Origin: DASRHK01 sp963776465
GTDB lineage: Bacteria > Pseudomonadota > Gammaproteobacteria > Nevskiales > Nevskiaceae
Length of the DNA: 64,000 bases
Direction: 5' to 3'
NCBI GenBank assembly: GCA_963776465.1
Contig: CAVZMV010000002.1
Location: forward strand, 2,046,001-2,110,000
Shown here in pieces: positions 35,866 through 43,963 of this stretch. The notes under the pieces are model-generated. The model was not told where the DNA came from. It saw only the letters and a program-made list of their open reading frames with translations, and did no database searches. The position numbers and the translations under genes were made by a program. Every line of letters begins with the position of its first letter. Within the stretch, counting starts at the first letter, position 1.

Positions 35866-37419
35866 ATGACCGATACGACATCCGCATCCCGCGCGCGCAT
35901 GCCGCCGCAGATGCCGTACATCATCGGCAACGAGGGCTGCGAGCGCTTCAGCTTCTACGGGATGCGCAACATCCTGACGCCGTTCCTGGTCACCTCGCTG
36001 CTGCTGTACCTGCCGGAGGATCAGCGCGCCGGCGCGGCCAAGGACGTCTTCCACACGTTCGTCATCGGCGTGTACCTGTTCCCGCTGCTTGGCGGCTGGA
36101 TCGCGGATCGCTTCGCCGGCAAGTACAACACCATCCTCTGGGTCAGCCTCGTCTATTGCGCGGGCCACGCGTGCCTGGCGATCTTCGACGACAACCGCAA
36201 CGGCTTCTTCGCGGGCCTGGCGCTGATCGCGTTCGGCTCCGGCGGCATCAAGCCGTGCGTGGCCTCCTTCGTCGGCGACCAGTTCGACCAGTCGACCAAG
36301 CACCTGGCGAAAGTCGTCTTCGACGCCTTCTACTGGATCATCAACTTCGGCTCGTTCTTCGCGTCGCTGCTGATGCCGGTGTTCCTGCGGCACTACGGCG
36401 CATCGGTGGCGTTCGGGATCCCCGGCGTGCTGATGGCGATCGCGACGCTGGTGTTCTGGCTCGGCCGCAAGCATTACGTGGTGGTGCCGCCCGCGCCGCC
36501 TGGACCCGACTCGTTCCTGCGCGTGTGCCGCACCGCTCTGCTCGCGCAAGCGCCGGGGCAGGGACGACCGGGGCTGATGCTCGCCGCGATCGGCGGGCTT
36601 GCGGCAATCGTGGTGCTGGCATTCACGCCGCAGCTGGGAATCGTCATCACCTTCTGCCTGGGCCTTGTGCTGCTGATCGGCTTTGGCGGCGGCGGCAGCT
36701 GGATGCAGCTGGAGCGCGCGCGCGGCACGCATCCCGACGCGGCCGTGGAAGGCGTGCGCGCGGTGCTGCGCCTGCTGCTGATCTTCGCGCTGGTCACGCC
36801 GTTCTGGTCGCTGTTCGACCAGAAGGCTTCGACCTGGGTGCTGCAGGCCGGCGCGATGACACGGCCCGACTGGTTCGAGCCGGCGCAGATGCAGGCGGTG
36901 AACCCGGCCCTGGTGATGCTGCTGATCCCCTTCAACAACCTCGTGCTGTATCCCGCGCTCAAGCGCCGCGGCTACGTCATGACCGGCCTGCGCCGCATGA
37001 CCACCGGCATGGTGGCGGCGGGACTGTCATGGGTGGTCGTCGCCATCTTCCAGCTCTTGATCGACGCCAACGACCCGATGGCGATCGCCTGGCAGATCCT
37101 GCCGTATGCGCTGCTGACGTTCGGCGAGGTGCTGGTGTCCGCGGGTGGGCTGGAGTTCGTCTACAGCCAGGCGCCGCTGGCGATGAAGGGCACGATCATG
37201 AGCCTGTGGTACCTGGCCGTGACCACGGGCAACCTCTGGGTGCTGGTTTCCAACGCCGCGGTCCGCAACGAGGGCGTGCTCGGCGCGATCGCGGGAACCG
37301 GCCTCAGCACCAACGCCTTCCTGATGTTCTTCTTCGCGGGCTTTGCGTTCGTCACCGCGCTGGTGTTCGGGCTCTACGCGCGGCGCTACAAGGAGGTCGA
37401 CAACTACCGCGCGGGCTAG
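35866..37419 (+). CDS. POT/PTR2-family proton-coupled oligopeptide transporter
   Basis: A 517-residue inner-membrane transporter with about 14 helices. Seen: the POT signature GCERFSFYGMRNIL (ExxERFxYYG with Ser for the first Tyr), GGWIADRFAGKYNTI, GSGGIKPCVASFVGDQF and FYWIINFGSFFAS. It imports di- and tripeptides driven by protons. It starts 4 bases after the LysE stop, so both may be co-transcribed. The intervening loop at about residues 200-280 includes two extra helices typical of bacterial POT proteins. Confidence 0.9.
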   Translation: MTDTTSASRARMPPQMPYIIGNEGCERFSFYGMRNILTPFLVTSLLLYLPEDQRAGAAKDVFHTFVIGVYLFPLLGGWIADRFAGKYNTILWVSLVYCAGHACLAIFDDNRNGFFAGLALIAFGSGGIKPCVASFVGDQFDQSTKHLAKVVFDAFYWIINFGSFFASLLMPVFLRHYGASVAFGIPGVLMAIATLVFWLGRKHYVVVPPAPPGPDSFLRVCRTALLAQAPGQGRPGLMLAAIGGLAAIVVLAFTPQLGIVITFCLGLVLLIGFGGGGSWMQLERARGTHPDAAVEGVRAVLRLLLIFALVTPFWSLFDQKASTWVLQAGAMTRPDWFEPAQMQAVNPALVMLLIPFNNLVLYPALKRRGYVMTGLRRMTTGMVAAGLSWVVVAIFQLLIDANDPMAIAWQILPYALLTFGEVLVSAGGLEFVYSQAPLAMKGTIMSLWYLAVTTGNLWVLVSNAAVRNEGVLGAIAGTGLSTNAFLMFFFAGFAFVTALVFGLYARRYKEVDNYRAG

Positions 37420-37440
37420 ATTCGCGGCGATGCGCCTCTG

Positions 37441-37446
37441 TATAAT
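37441..37446 (+). promoter_or_regulatory. Consensus -10 box
   Basis: A perfect TATAAT lies 39 bases before the receiver gene start, in otherwise GC-rich DNA. No clear -35 box is seen 16-18 bases upstream, so it may be a weak or activator-dependent promoter. Confidence 0.5.
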
Positions 37447-37479
37447 CCCGCAACTTTTTTGCCGTGATGCTTCGCCGTG

Positions 37480-37893
37480 ATGGACGCGCACCTGCCGTTT
37501 CGCCTGACCGCCCCCAAGACCCTGCTGATCATCGACGACGATCCGGTCGTCACCTCAGTCTACGAGGCATTCTTCTCCGACGCCGGCTTCAAGGTTGCCG
37601 TGGCCAACGACGGCCAGGCCGGGTGCCACGCGTTGGCATACCTCAAGCCCGACGTGGTCCTGCTGGACCTCTCCATGCCTGGGTTCAACGGCATCCAGTG
37701 GCTGAACCAGACCCGCGCCGATCCGCAGTTCAAGCACCTGCCCGTGGTGGTGCTGACCGCCGGCACGATCGCCTGGCAGCTCGCAGCGGCGAACAAGGCC
37801 GTGAGCCGCGTCCTGCGCAAAGGCACCGAGCCGATCCAGGTGGTGAGGGCCGTGGTCAACGAGATGAACATGGGGTCCTGGTCCATCCACTAG
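37480..37893 (+). CDS. Single-domain response regulator (CheY-like receiver)
   Basis: A 137-residue receiver without an output domain. Seen: LIIDDDPVV (acidic pocket), phospho-Asp in VVLLDLSMPGFNG, VVLTAG (Thr), and a C-terminal RKGTEP in place of the normal KPF segment, so the conserved Lys-Pro is changed to Lys-Gly. ATG at 37480 is used; GTG at 37477 is equal. TATAAT stands 34-39 bases upstream. It is convergent with the AraC regulator, sharing four bases. Its partner kinase is unknown; three histidine kinases occur elsewhere in the window. Confidence 0.87.
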   Translation: MDAHLPFRLTAPKTLLIIDDDPVVTSVYEAFFSDAGFKVAVANDGQAGCHALAYLKPDVVLLDLSMPGFNGIQWLNQTRADPQFKHLPVVVLTAGTIAWQLAAANKAVSRVLRKGTEPIQVVRAVVNEMNMGSWSIH

Positions 37894-38912
37894 GCCGCGC
37901 GGAATTCGGCCGGCGTCGCCGCCGTCCACTTGCGGAAGGCCCGGCAGAAATTGCTGGGATCGGAATAGCCCAGCCGCTCCGCGATCTGCTCCACCGTCAG
38001 TGACGTCGTGCGCAGCAGGCGGATGCTCTCGGCGCGTCGCGTCTCGTCGAGCAGCTGGTGAAAGCTCGAGCCGTGCTCCTTGAGCCGGCGCTTGAGCGTG
38101 CGGCTGGACATGTGCAGCAAGCCCGCCACTTTCTCCAGGTCCGGATAGCCGGTCCGCGCGCTGCGCAGCGCCACGCGCACCTGGCCCAGCAGGTCGCCCT
38201 CGAATCCCAGCTGCTCGAGCTCGCGGCTGCACTGCTCCTCGACCATTTTCGCGGTGACAGGATTGGCGGTGTCGAGGCGCTGATCCAGATACGTCGCGCG
38301 AAAGCGCAGCTGGTTTGCGCCCATGCCGAAGCGCACGGCCGGCAATCGCGACTTGTAGCGCGCGTAGTAGGGTGGCTCGGGCGCGTCGAACCACAGCTCG
38401 AGGTCGGGCATGCGATAGCCGGTCAGCACCGGTGCGACCCGCGCCATGCCGACCAGGAACAGCTCGAATAGGCACTGGCGCGTGTCGGCCGGAAGCGGCA
38501 CCGCCTCGGCGATGGCGATGGCCGCGTGCTCGCCGTCGTTGAAGAGCTTCATGCTGAACATCGGCAGGCGCAGCTGCAGGAACTTCACCGCGAGCTCGAT
38601 CGCCTGGCGCAGCGTCGAGGAGCTGATCAGGCCATAGCCCATGAGGCCATGCGAGGTGAGGCTGCTGTGCAGGCCGATCTCGTAGCCGAGCGCCGGCTCG
38701 TCGCTCAGTTTCAGCGCGTGCGACAGCAGGCCCTGCGCCTGCGCCCGCGACAGCCGGCCATTGGTGTCCTCCAGGAGCTTCGCCGGCACGGCCGCAGCGG
38801 TGAGCAGCGCATCGCGCTCGACGCCGTGCGCCTTGGCCACCTGCAGGATCAGCTCGCCGTACACCACCGGCACGAAAGGCTTGCTGACGTCGGCCTCCTT
38901 CATGCGAATCAT
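37890..38912 (-). CDS. AraC-family transcriptional regulator (arabinose-binding-like N-domain)
   Basis: A 340-residue regulator. Seen: an N-terminal domain of the type found in OruR/ArgR-like AraC proteins (SSLTSHGLMGYGLISSSTLRQAIELAVKFLQL), and a C-terminal pair of helix-turn-helices (KVAGLLHMSSRTLKRRLKEHGSSFHQLLDE and VEQIAERLGYSDPSNFCRAFRKWTAATPAEFR). ATG at 38903 is an alternative start with GGAGG just after it. It lies divergent, 110 bases away, from an exported esterase gene, a likely target. Effector unknown. Confidence 0.87.
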   Translation of the reverse strand: MIRMKEADVSKPFVPVVYGELILQVAKAHGVERDALLTAAAVPAKLLEDTNGRLSRAQAQGLLSHALKLSDEPALGYEIGLHSSLTSHGLMGYGLISSSTLRQAIELAVKFLQLRLPMFSMKLFNDGEHAAIAIAEAVPLPADTRQCLFELFLVGMARVAPVLTGYRMPDLELWFDAPEPPYYARYKSRLPAVRFGMGANQLRFRATYLDQRLDTANPVTAKMVEEQCSRELEQLGFEGDLLGQVRVALRSARTGYPDLEKVAGLLHMSSRTLKRRLKEHGSSFHQLLDETRRAESIRLLRTTSLTVEQIAERLGYSDPSNFCRAFRKWTAATPAEFRAA

Positions 38913-39022
38913 CGTAGGCGCGCTGGCCCGAAATGACCATCACATCGGCCCGCGGCGCCATGGCGGAGCAAACGACGCCGGGCGGATAGTCGGTGCATAG
39001 CCCAGGGACCGAGGAGATCGAC

Positions 39023-39988
39023 ATGCAGACCAGCCAGCTCAACCGCCGCACGTTCCTCAAGGCCGCCGGCAGCGCCGCTGCCTTGAGCAGCTTCGGGATC
39101 CTCGGCGCCGGCATGCCCAAGTCCGCGCAGGCCGCGTCGAACGGCTTTGGCCTGACCATCACCGACTACGGCGTCTCGGACCGGATGCAGTACTTCCGGT
39201 TCTCGACCGCGCAGATCTCCTGGCAGCCGGGCGTCAACGTGCTGCTGCCGCAGAGCTATTACAGCGACACCTGGCGCCGCTACCCGGTGATGTACCTCTT
39301 CCACGGCGGCGCGCAGGACTTCCGCAAGTTCGACATGGAAGACGACATCCGCGGGCTGACCGTCGGCCGCAACGTCATCGTGGTGATGCCCGACGGCGGC
39401 ACCGCGGGCTGGCACTGCAACCCGGTGCGCTCGTACGCGGGCGCAAAGAACTGGGAGACGTTCCACATCAACCAGCTGATCCCCTGGATCGACGCCAACT
39501 TCCGTACCTACGCCGAGTACGACGGCCGCGCGGTGTCCGGATTCTCGATGGGCGGGTTCGGCGCGCTGAAGTACACCGCCAAGTATTACGGGCACTTCGG
39601 CTCGATCAGCGCGCACTCGGGGCCGCCGAGCCTGCGCCGCGACGGCGGTGTGGTGCTGCACTGGGCGAGCCAGAGCGCCAAGTGGGCCGAGCTCAATGGC
39701 GGCACGCTCTACGGCGAGCCGGTCTACAACCAGGGCCTGGTGACCGCAGACAATCCGGTGGAGCGCATCAACAGCTACAAGAACAACAAGCGTATCTTCC
39801 TGGTCTGCGGGCTGGACAACGACGTCAACGAGACGCCGGTGCGCAACGGCCAGCGCGAGTTCCGCGGCCTGCTGGCCGCCAACGGCATCCCGCACGAGTG
39901 GTACGAGCTGCCCGGCGCGCACTTCGTGCGCCGCGACATGCTCCAGCGCGACATCGACGGCGTCGTCGCACGGCTGCGCAAGGCCTGA
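39023..39988 (+). CDS. Tat-exported esterase (antigen-85/EstD-like)
   Basis: A 321-residue alpha/beta-hydrolase esterase. Seen: a Tat signal NRRTFLKAAGSAAALSSFG, then NVLLPQSYY, YPVMYLFHGGAQDF, VMPDGGTAGW, the nucleophile elbow SGFSMGGFGA, and late PGAHFVRRD with the catalytic His. The family covers esterase D and mycolyl-transferases. GAGGAG sits 6 bases before the ATG. It is followed by a strong hairpin and is convergent with the next gene. Substrate unknown. Confidence 0.84.
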   Translation: MQTSQLNRRTFLKAAGSAAALSSFGILGAGMPKSAQAASNGFGLTITDYGVSDRMQYFRFSTAQISWQPGVNVLLPQSYYSDTWRRYPVMYLFHGGAQDFRKFDMEDDIRGLTVGRNVIVVMPDGGTAGWHCNPVRSYAGAKNWETFHINQLIPWIDANFRTYAEYDGRAVSGFSMGGFGALKYTAKYYGHFGSISAHSGPPSLRRDGGVVLHWASQSAKWAELNGGTLYGEPVYNQGLVTADNPVERINSYKNNKRIFLVCGLDNDVNETPVRNGQREFRGLLAANGIPHEWYELPGAHFVRRDMLQRDIDGVVARLRKA

Positions 39989-39991
39989 CGC

Positions 39992-40013
39992 GCGGCGCGC
40001 TCAGGCGCGCCGC
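39992..40013. terminator. Strong GC hairpin between convergent genes
   Basis: GCGGCGCGC-TCAG-GCGCGCCGC: nine-base perfect arms and a four-base loop, between the esterase stop and the start of the next bottom-strand coding region (it overlaps that gene's last codons). No T-run follows on either strand, so it may be Rho-assisted or an mRNA 3' stabiliser. Confidence 0.5.
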
Positions 40014-40432
40014 ATGCTTTCCAGCCACTCTTCGGCTTCGAGCAGGGTCATCGTCAGCCGGAAGGTGATGGCGCCGGGACGATTGCTGGCCGCCATCTTC
40101 TCCGCCGACACCTGCGCCGACAGGTCCTTGCTGAGGACGACGGCGTTCCAGCGGAACCCGAGCTCGTACATCGGGCGGCTGAAGTTCTTCTCGACCCAGT
40201 CCAGCGCCGTATCCCAGCTGCCGCGCACCTTGCGGCTGTCGTTGACCATGGCGACGCAGCCGAGAGCACGGGCGTGCTCCTTGGCCCACGCCAGCATCGC
40301 TGTGCATCCCTCGATAGCCTGGTGGCGGCTGATGAAGCCGCTCCAGTCGCCATACAGGTAGTTGATCTCTTCGTTGAAGTACAGGTCGAGGAAGGTCTTG
40401 CCGTCGTGCTGGAACTGGCCGATCGCCTTCAT
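40001..40432 (-). CDS. Small STAS-like protein of unknown function
   Basis: A 143-residue cytoplasmic protein with no signal or membrane segment. The alternation (FLDLYFNEEINYLYGDWSGFI, GCVAMVNDSRKVRGSWDTALDWVEKNF, LGFRWNAVVLSKDL) suggests a STAS/SpoIIAA-like sheet-helix fold, but this is a guess. The ATG overlaps the stop of the alcohol dehydrogenase by four bases, so the two are coupled; an accessory role for that enzyme is possible. Confidence 0.6.
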   Translation of the reverse strand: MKAIGQFQHDGKTFLDLYFNEEINYLYGDWSGFISRHQAIEGCTAMLAWAKEHARALGCVAMVNDSRKVRGSWDTALDWVEKNFSRPMYELGFRWNAVVLSKDLSAQVSAEKMAASNRPGAITFRLTMTLLEAEEWLESMRRA

Positions 40433-41481
40433 CGCGCGAGCGTGGCGCTGTCGATGACGAAACGGTACTTCACGTCGCTCTTCTGCATGCGGTCGTAGGC
40501 CTCGTCGATCTTCTGCACCGGAATCATCTCGATCTCGGCGACGATGCCTTTCTCCGCGCAGAAATCGAGCATCTCCTGCGTCTCCTTGATGCCGCCGATC
40601 AGCGAGCCGGCGATCGACCGGCGGCTGAAGATCAGCGGCCCCACGTTGGGGGAAGGGTGCGGATGCTCGGGCACGCCGACCAGGCACATGGTGCCGTCGC
40701 GCTTGAGCAGCGTGGTGAAGGCGTCGAGGTTGTGGCTCGCGGCAACGGTGTTCAGGATGAAGTCGAAGCTGCCGGCGTGCGCCTTCATCTCGGGACGGTT
40801 CTTGGAGACGACGACCTCGTCGGCGCCGAGCGCGATCGCGTCCTGGCGCTTGCTTTCCGAGGTCGTGAACGCGACCGTGCGCGCGCCCATCGCGTGCGCC
40901 AGCTTGATGCCCATGTGGCCGAGCCCGCCGATGCCGACGATGCCGACTTTCTTCCCCGGTCCGGCCTTCCAGTGGCGCAGCGGCGACCAGGTGGTGATCC
41001 CCGCGCACAGCAGCGGCGCCACTGCCGCCAGCTGCTCCTTGGGGTGGCGGATCTTCAGCACGAACTTGTCGTTGACCACGATGCGCTGCGAGTAGCCGCC
41101 CAGCGCATGGCCCGGCGGGTCGGGGATCGGCGAGTTGTAGGTGGCGACGAAGCCGTTCTGGCAGTACTGCTCCAGGCCCTCGCTGCACGAGGCGCAGCGC
41201 TGGCAGCTGTCGACCATGCAGCCGACGCCCACGACGTCGCCGATCTTGAAGCCGGTGACGCCACTGCCCACGGCGGTGACGTGCCCGACGATCTCGTGGC
41301 CCGGCACGCACGGGTAGCGCGTGCCGCCCCACTCGGAGCGGACCGTGTGCAGGTCCGAGTGGCAGACACCGCAGAAGGCGATGTCGATCTGCACGTCCCG
41401 GGCGCCCGGCTTGCGGCGCTCGATGCTCATGGGCTCCAGCGGCTTGGTGGCGGCGTGGGCGCCGTAGGCTTTGGTGGTCAT
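40429..41481 (-). CDS. Zinc alcohol dehydrogenase, cinnamyl-alcohol type (YahK-like)
   Basis: A 350-residue NAD(P)-dependent medium-chain dehydrogenase. Seen: catalytic zinc ligand Cys40 (CGVCHSDLH), PGHEIVGHV, the four-Cys structural zinc loop (CMVDSCQRCASCSEGLEQYC), and the Rossmann motif GIVGIGGLGHMG. This matches the YahK/CAD group that reduces aldehydes to alcohols. ATG at 41481 is used; longer frames run into the GH3 gene with no ribosome site. The small gene downstream is coupled. Confidence 0.9.
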   Translation of the reverse strand: MTTKAYGAHAATKPLEPMSIERRKPGARDVQIDIAFCGVCHSDLHTVRSEWGGTRYPCVPGHEIVGHVTAVGSGVTGFKIGDVVGVGCMVDSCQRCASCSEGLEQYCQNGFVATYNSPIPDPPGHALGGYSQRIVVNDKFVLKIRHPKEQLAAVAPLLCAGITTWSPLRHWKAGPGKKVGIVGIGGLGHMGIKLAHAMGARTVAFTTSESKRQDAIALGADEVVVSKNRPEMKAHAGSFDFILNTVAASHNLDAFTTLLKRDGTMCLVGVPEHPHPSPNVGPLIFSRRSIAGSLIGGIKETQEMLDFCAEKGIVAEIEMIPVQKIDEAYDRMQKSDVKYRFVIDSATLAR

Positions 41482-41518
41482 GTGCGTTCCTGGTTGTGGG
41501 TGATGCGCAAGCGGGCCG

Positions 41519-43708
41519 TCAGCACGCGCCGAGGCCCAAGGTTCCGTTGAGGGGCAGGTCGCGCGACGAGGCGCCAACCCAGATCGTGTAGCAGCCCGGC
41601 GCCGTGCGCCAGCCTCCGGTCGCGATGTCCCAGTAGGCCAGCGATCGTGCATCCAGAGGGAAGCGCACGGTCAGCGACTCGCCCGGCTGCAGCTGCACGC
41701 GCTGGAATCCTTTGAGCTGGCGCGGCGGCTCGCCGGGGCCCGCATGCGACGTGCCGATGTAGAGTTGCGCGACCTCGGTGCCGGCACGATCGCCGACGTT
41801 GCTCACCGTGGCCGCGATCTCGTCCGCGCCGATCTGCAGGTCCGAGAAAGCAAATTGCGTATACGACAGCCCGTGCCCGAAGGGGTACGCGGGCTCGACG
41901 TCGTGCGCGTCGTGCCAGCGATAGCCGGTCAGCAATCCTTCCGAGTACTGCGCGATGTTGGCGACGCCGGGATACTGCTGCGGGTTGCCGGCGACCGGCG
42001 TGTCGCTCTCGCTTTGCATGAAGCTGACCGGCAGACGCCCGCTGGCGTCGACGTCGCCGAACAGGACCCGCGCGATCGCGGGTCCGGCCTGCTGACCCGG
42101 ATACCAGGCCTCGAGCAGCGCCGCGACGTCGTCGCGCCACGGGGTGAGGACGGGCCCGCCGGTCTGCATCACCACGACCGTACGGGGGTTGGCGGCGGCG
42201 ACCGCGCGGATCAGATCGTCCTGCGGCGTCTCGGACGGCACGCCCGGGAACGGGCCGCAGTCCAGCGACAGGCAGTTCTTGTCGGTGCCCTCGGTCGCGG
42301 TATCGCGCACGAAGACGATCGCGACGGCCGCTGCGGCGGCGCTCGCAGCGGCCGCGGCCGCATCGCTGCCGTCGTCGTAGGTGACCGCGACTCCGGATCC
42401 GGCGCGCTCGACGATGGCCGCGCGCGGCGCCTTGAATTCGTACGGGCGCACGTTGGAGGAGCCGCCGCCGTTGACGTAGGTCTCGGCGACGACGCCGATC
42501 ATTGCGATGGACGTAACGGTCGCATCGAGTGGCAGCGTCCCATCGTTCTTCAGCAGCACGATGCCTCGCTCGAGATTCTCGCGCGCGACCGCGGCGTGCG
42601 CCTCGCGCTGGATCAGGCCCTCGTCGCTGGGGAACGCGGCGCGATCGAAGAAGCCGAAGCGGAACAGCGTGCGCAGCGTGTTGCCGACGCGCGTGTCGAT
42701 CGTGGCCTCGGACACCTGTCCGCTGATCACCGCGAGCTCCAGCAGCTGCGGACGGTAGAACTGCGGGAACGGCATCTCGATGTCGGTGCCGTTGTTGGCG
42801 GAGCGGACGGTGTCCTTCGTCGCCAGGTAGTAGTCGGACACCACGAAGCCATCGAAACCCCACTCGTCGCGGAGGATCTCCTGGAGGAGATGCGGGTTCG
42901 AGCATGCCGCCTCGCCGTTGACGATGTTGTAGGCGCACATCACCGCACCGACATCCGCCTCCTTCACGGCGGCTTCGAAGGGCGGCAGGTAGAGCTCGCG
43001 CAGCGTGCGCTCGTCGACCACTGCGTTGATCGTGTGCCGCGAGCCGATGACGGAAGCGATCGGCGGGGCGCCGACCTGGCCTTCCTGGTGGTTCATCGCG
43101 TAGTGCTTGACGTTGCCGATCACGCCCTGGCTTTGCGCGCCCCTGATCCACTCGGGCGCAAGCCGGCTCGACAGATACGGATCCTCGCCATAGGTCTCGA
43201 ACGTGCGGCCCGCTTGAGGAATGCGCATCACGTCGACGGTCGGAGCGTGCACGAGGTCGTTGCCCTTGTTGCGCACCTCGTCGGCGATAGTCTCGCCAAC
43301 CCGATAGGCGAGCTGCGGATCGAAGGCGGACGCGAGCGCGAGCGGCGAGGGGAAGGCCGTCGCCTGTCCCTCGCGCGGACCGACCGGGCCGTCGGACATG
43401 TAGAGCGGCGGCAGCTCCAGCGCGGGAATGCCGTCGACCGTGCCGGTCGCAGGGTCGCCGGTGACCACGCCCAGCGGATCGTCGCCGGCCATGAGGCCGA
43501 TCTTCTGCTGCAGGGTCATGGCCGCGAGCAGCAGGTCCGCGCGCGCGGCGGGCGTCAGCGTGGTGTCGCACCACGGATGCGTGCCGCAGCGGCTCGGGCC
43601 GACGTCGACGGGCGGGTCGACCGCCGCGCCCGGCGCCGGGCCGCTGCTGTTGCAGCCGGCCAGGATGAGTCCAAGCGCTGCGGCCAACCGGGGTCCGTGA
43701 AAGATCAT
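41519..43708 (-). CDS. Glycoside hydrolase family 3 beta-glucosidase lipoprotein
   Basis: A 729-residue GH3 enzyme for oligosaccharide hydrolysis at the cell surface or periplasm. Seen: signal with lipobox LILAGC (Cys19), N-terminal barrel motifs (DGIPALELPPLYMSDGPVG, NDLVHAPTVDVMRIPQAGRTFETYGEDP), the nucleophile segment DGFVVSDYY (Asp), the C-terminal domain with VVVMQTGGPV, LPVSFMQ, and a fibronectin-III-like end (EVAQLYIG...GFQRV). The sequence is intact. It is read towards the alcohol dehydrogenase, 38 bases apart, but no direct link is clear. Confidence 0.9.
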   Translation of the reverse strand: MIFHGPRLAAALGLILAGCNSSGPAPGAAVDPPVDVGPSRCGTHPWCDTTLTPAARADLLLAAMTLQQKIGLMAGDDPLGVVTGDPATGTVDGIPALELPPLYMSDGPVGPREGQATAFPSPLALASAFDPQLAYRVGETIADEVRNKGNDLVHAPTVDVMRIPQAGRTFETYGEDPYLSSRLAPEWIRGAQSQGVIGNVKHYAMNHQEGQVGAPPIASVIGSRHTINAVVDERTLRELYLPPFEAAVKEADVGAVMCAYNIVNGEAACSNPHLLQEILRDEWGFDGFVVSDYYLATKDTVRSANNGTDIEMPFPQFYRPQLLELAVISGQVSEATIDTRVGNTLRTLFRFGFFDRAAFPSDEGLIQREAHAAVARENLERGIVLLKNDGTLPLDATVTSIAMIGVVAETYVNGGGSSNVRPYEFKAPRAAIVERAGSGVAVTYDDGSDAAAAAASAAAAAVAIVFVRDTATEGTDKNCLSLDCGPFPGVPSETPQDDLIRAVAAANPRTVVVMQTGGPVLTPWRDDVAALLEAWYPGQQAGPAIARVLFGDVDASGRLPVSFMQSESDTPVAGNPQQYPGVANIAQYSEGLLTGYRWHDAHDVEPAYPFGHGLSYTQFAFSDLQIGADEIAATVSNVGDRAGTEVAQLYIGTSHAGPGEPPRQLKGFQRVQLQPGESLTVRFPLDARSLAYWDIATGGWRTAPGCYTIWVGASSRDLPLNGTLGLGAC

Positions 43709-43774
43709 GTCCGGCGATTCTGAAGGAAACCGATTTTTGCGGTCTAACGAAAGTCCGATCTTCGGAGACGTCCG

Positions 43775-43960
43775 ATGCCGTTCAAGAGCAAGGCCCAGCG
43801 CCGCAAGTTCGCAGCGCTCCTGGTCGAGGGCAAGATCAAGCCCGAGACGTTCGAGGAGTGGAACCGCGAGACCGGCGGCCAGAAGCTGCCCGAGCGGGTG
43901 AAGAAGAAAGCCAAGGCCAGGCCCAAGGCCAAGGCTGCGAAGAAGCGCAAGCGCAGCTAG
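43775..43960 (+). CDS. Small basic protein
   Basis: A 61-residue, very basic protein: MPFKSKAQRRKFAALL at the start, a middle with ETFEEWNRETGG, and a Lys/Ala tail (KKKAKARPKAKAAKKRKRS). The start is like that of small phage and DUF3008-type proteins that begin MPFKSKAQ. It may bind nucleic acid through the tail; that is inference. Convergent with the MFS gene by 3 bases. It is intact and probably real. Confidence 0.65.
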   Translation: MPFKSKAQRRKFAALLVEGKIKPETFEEWNRETGGQKLPERVKKKAKARPKAKAAKKRKRS

Positions 43961-43963
43961 GGC

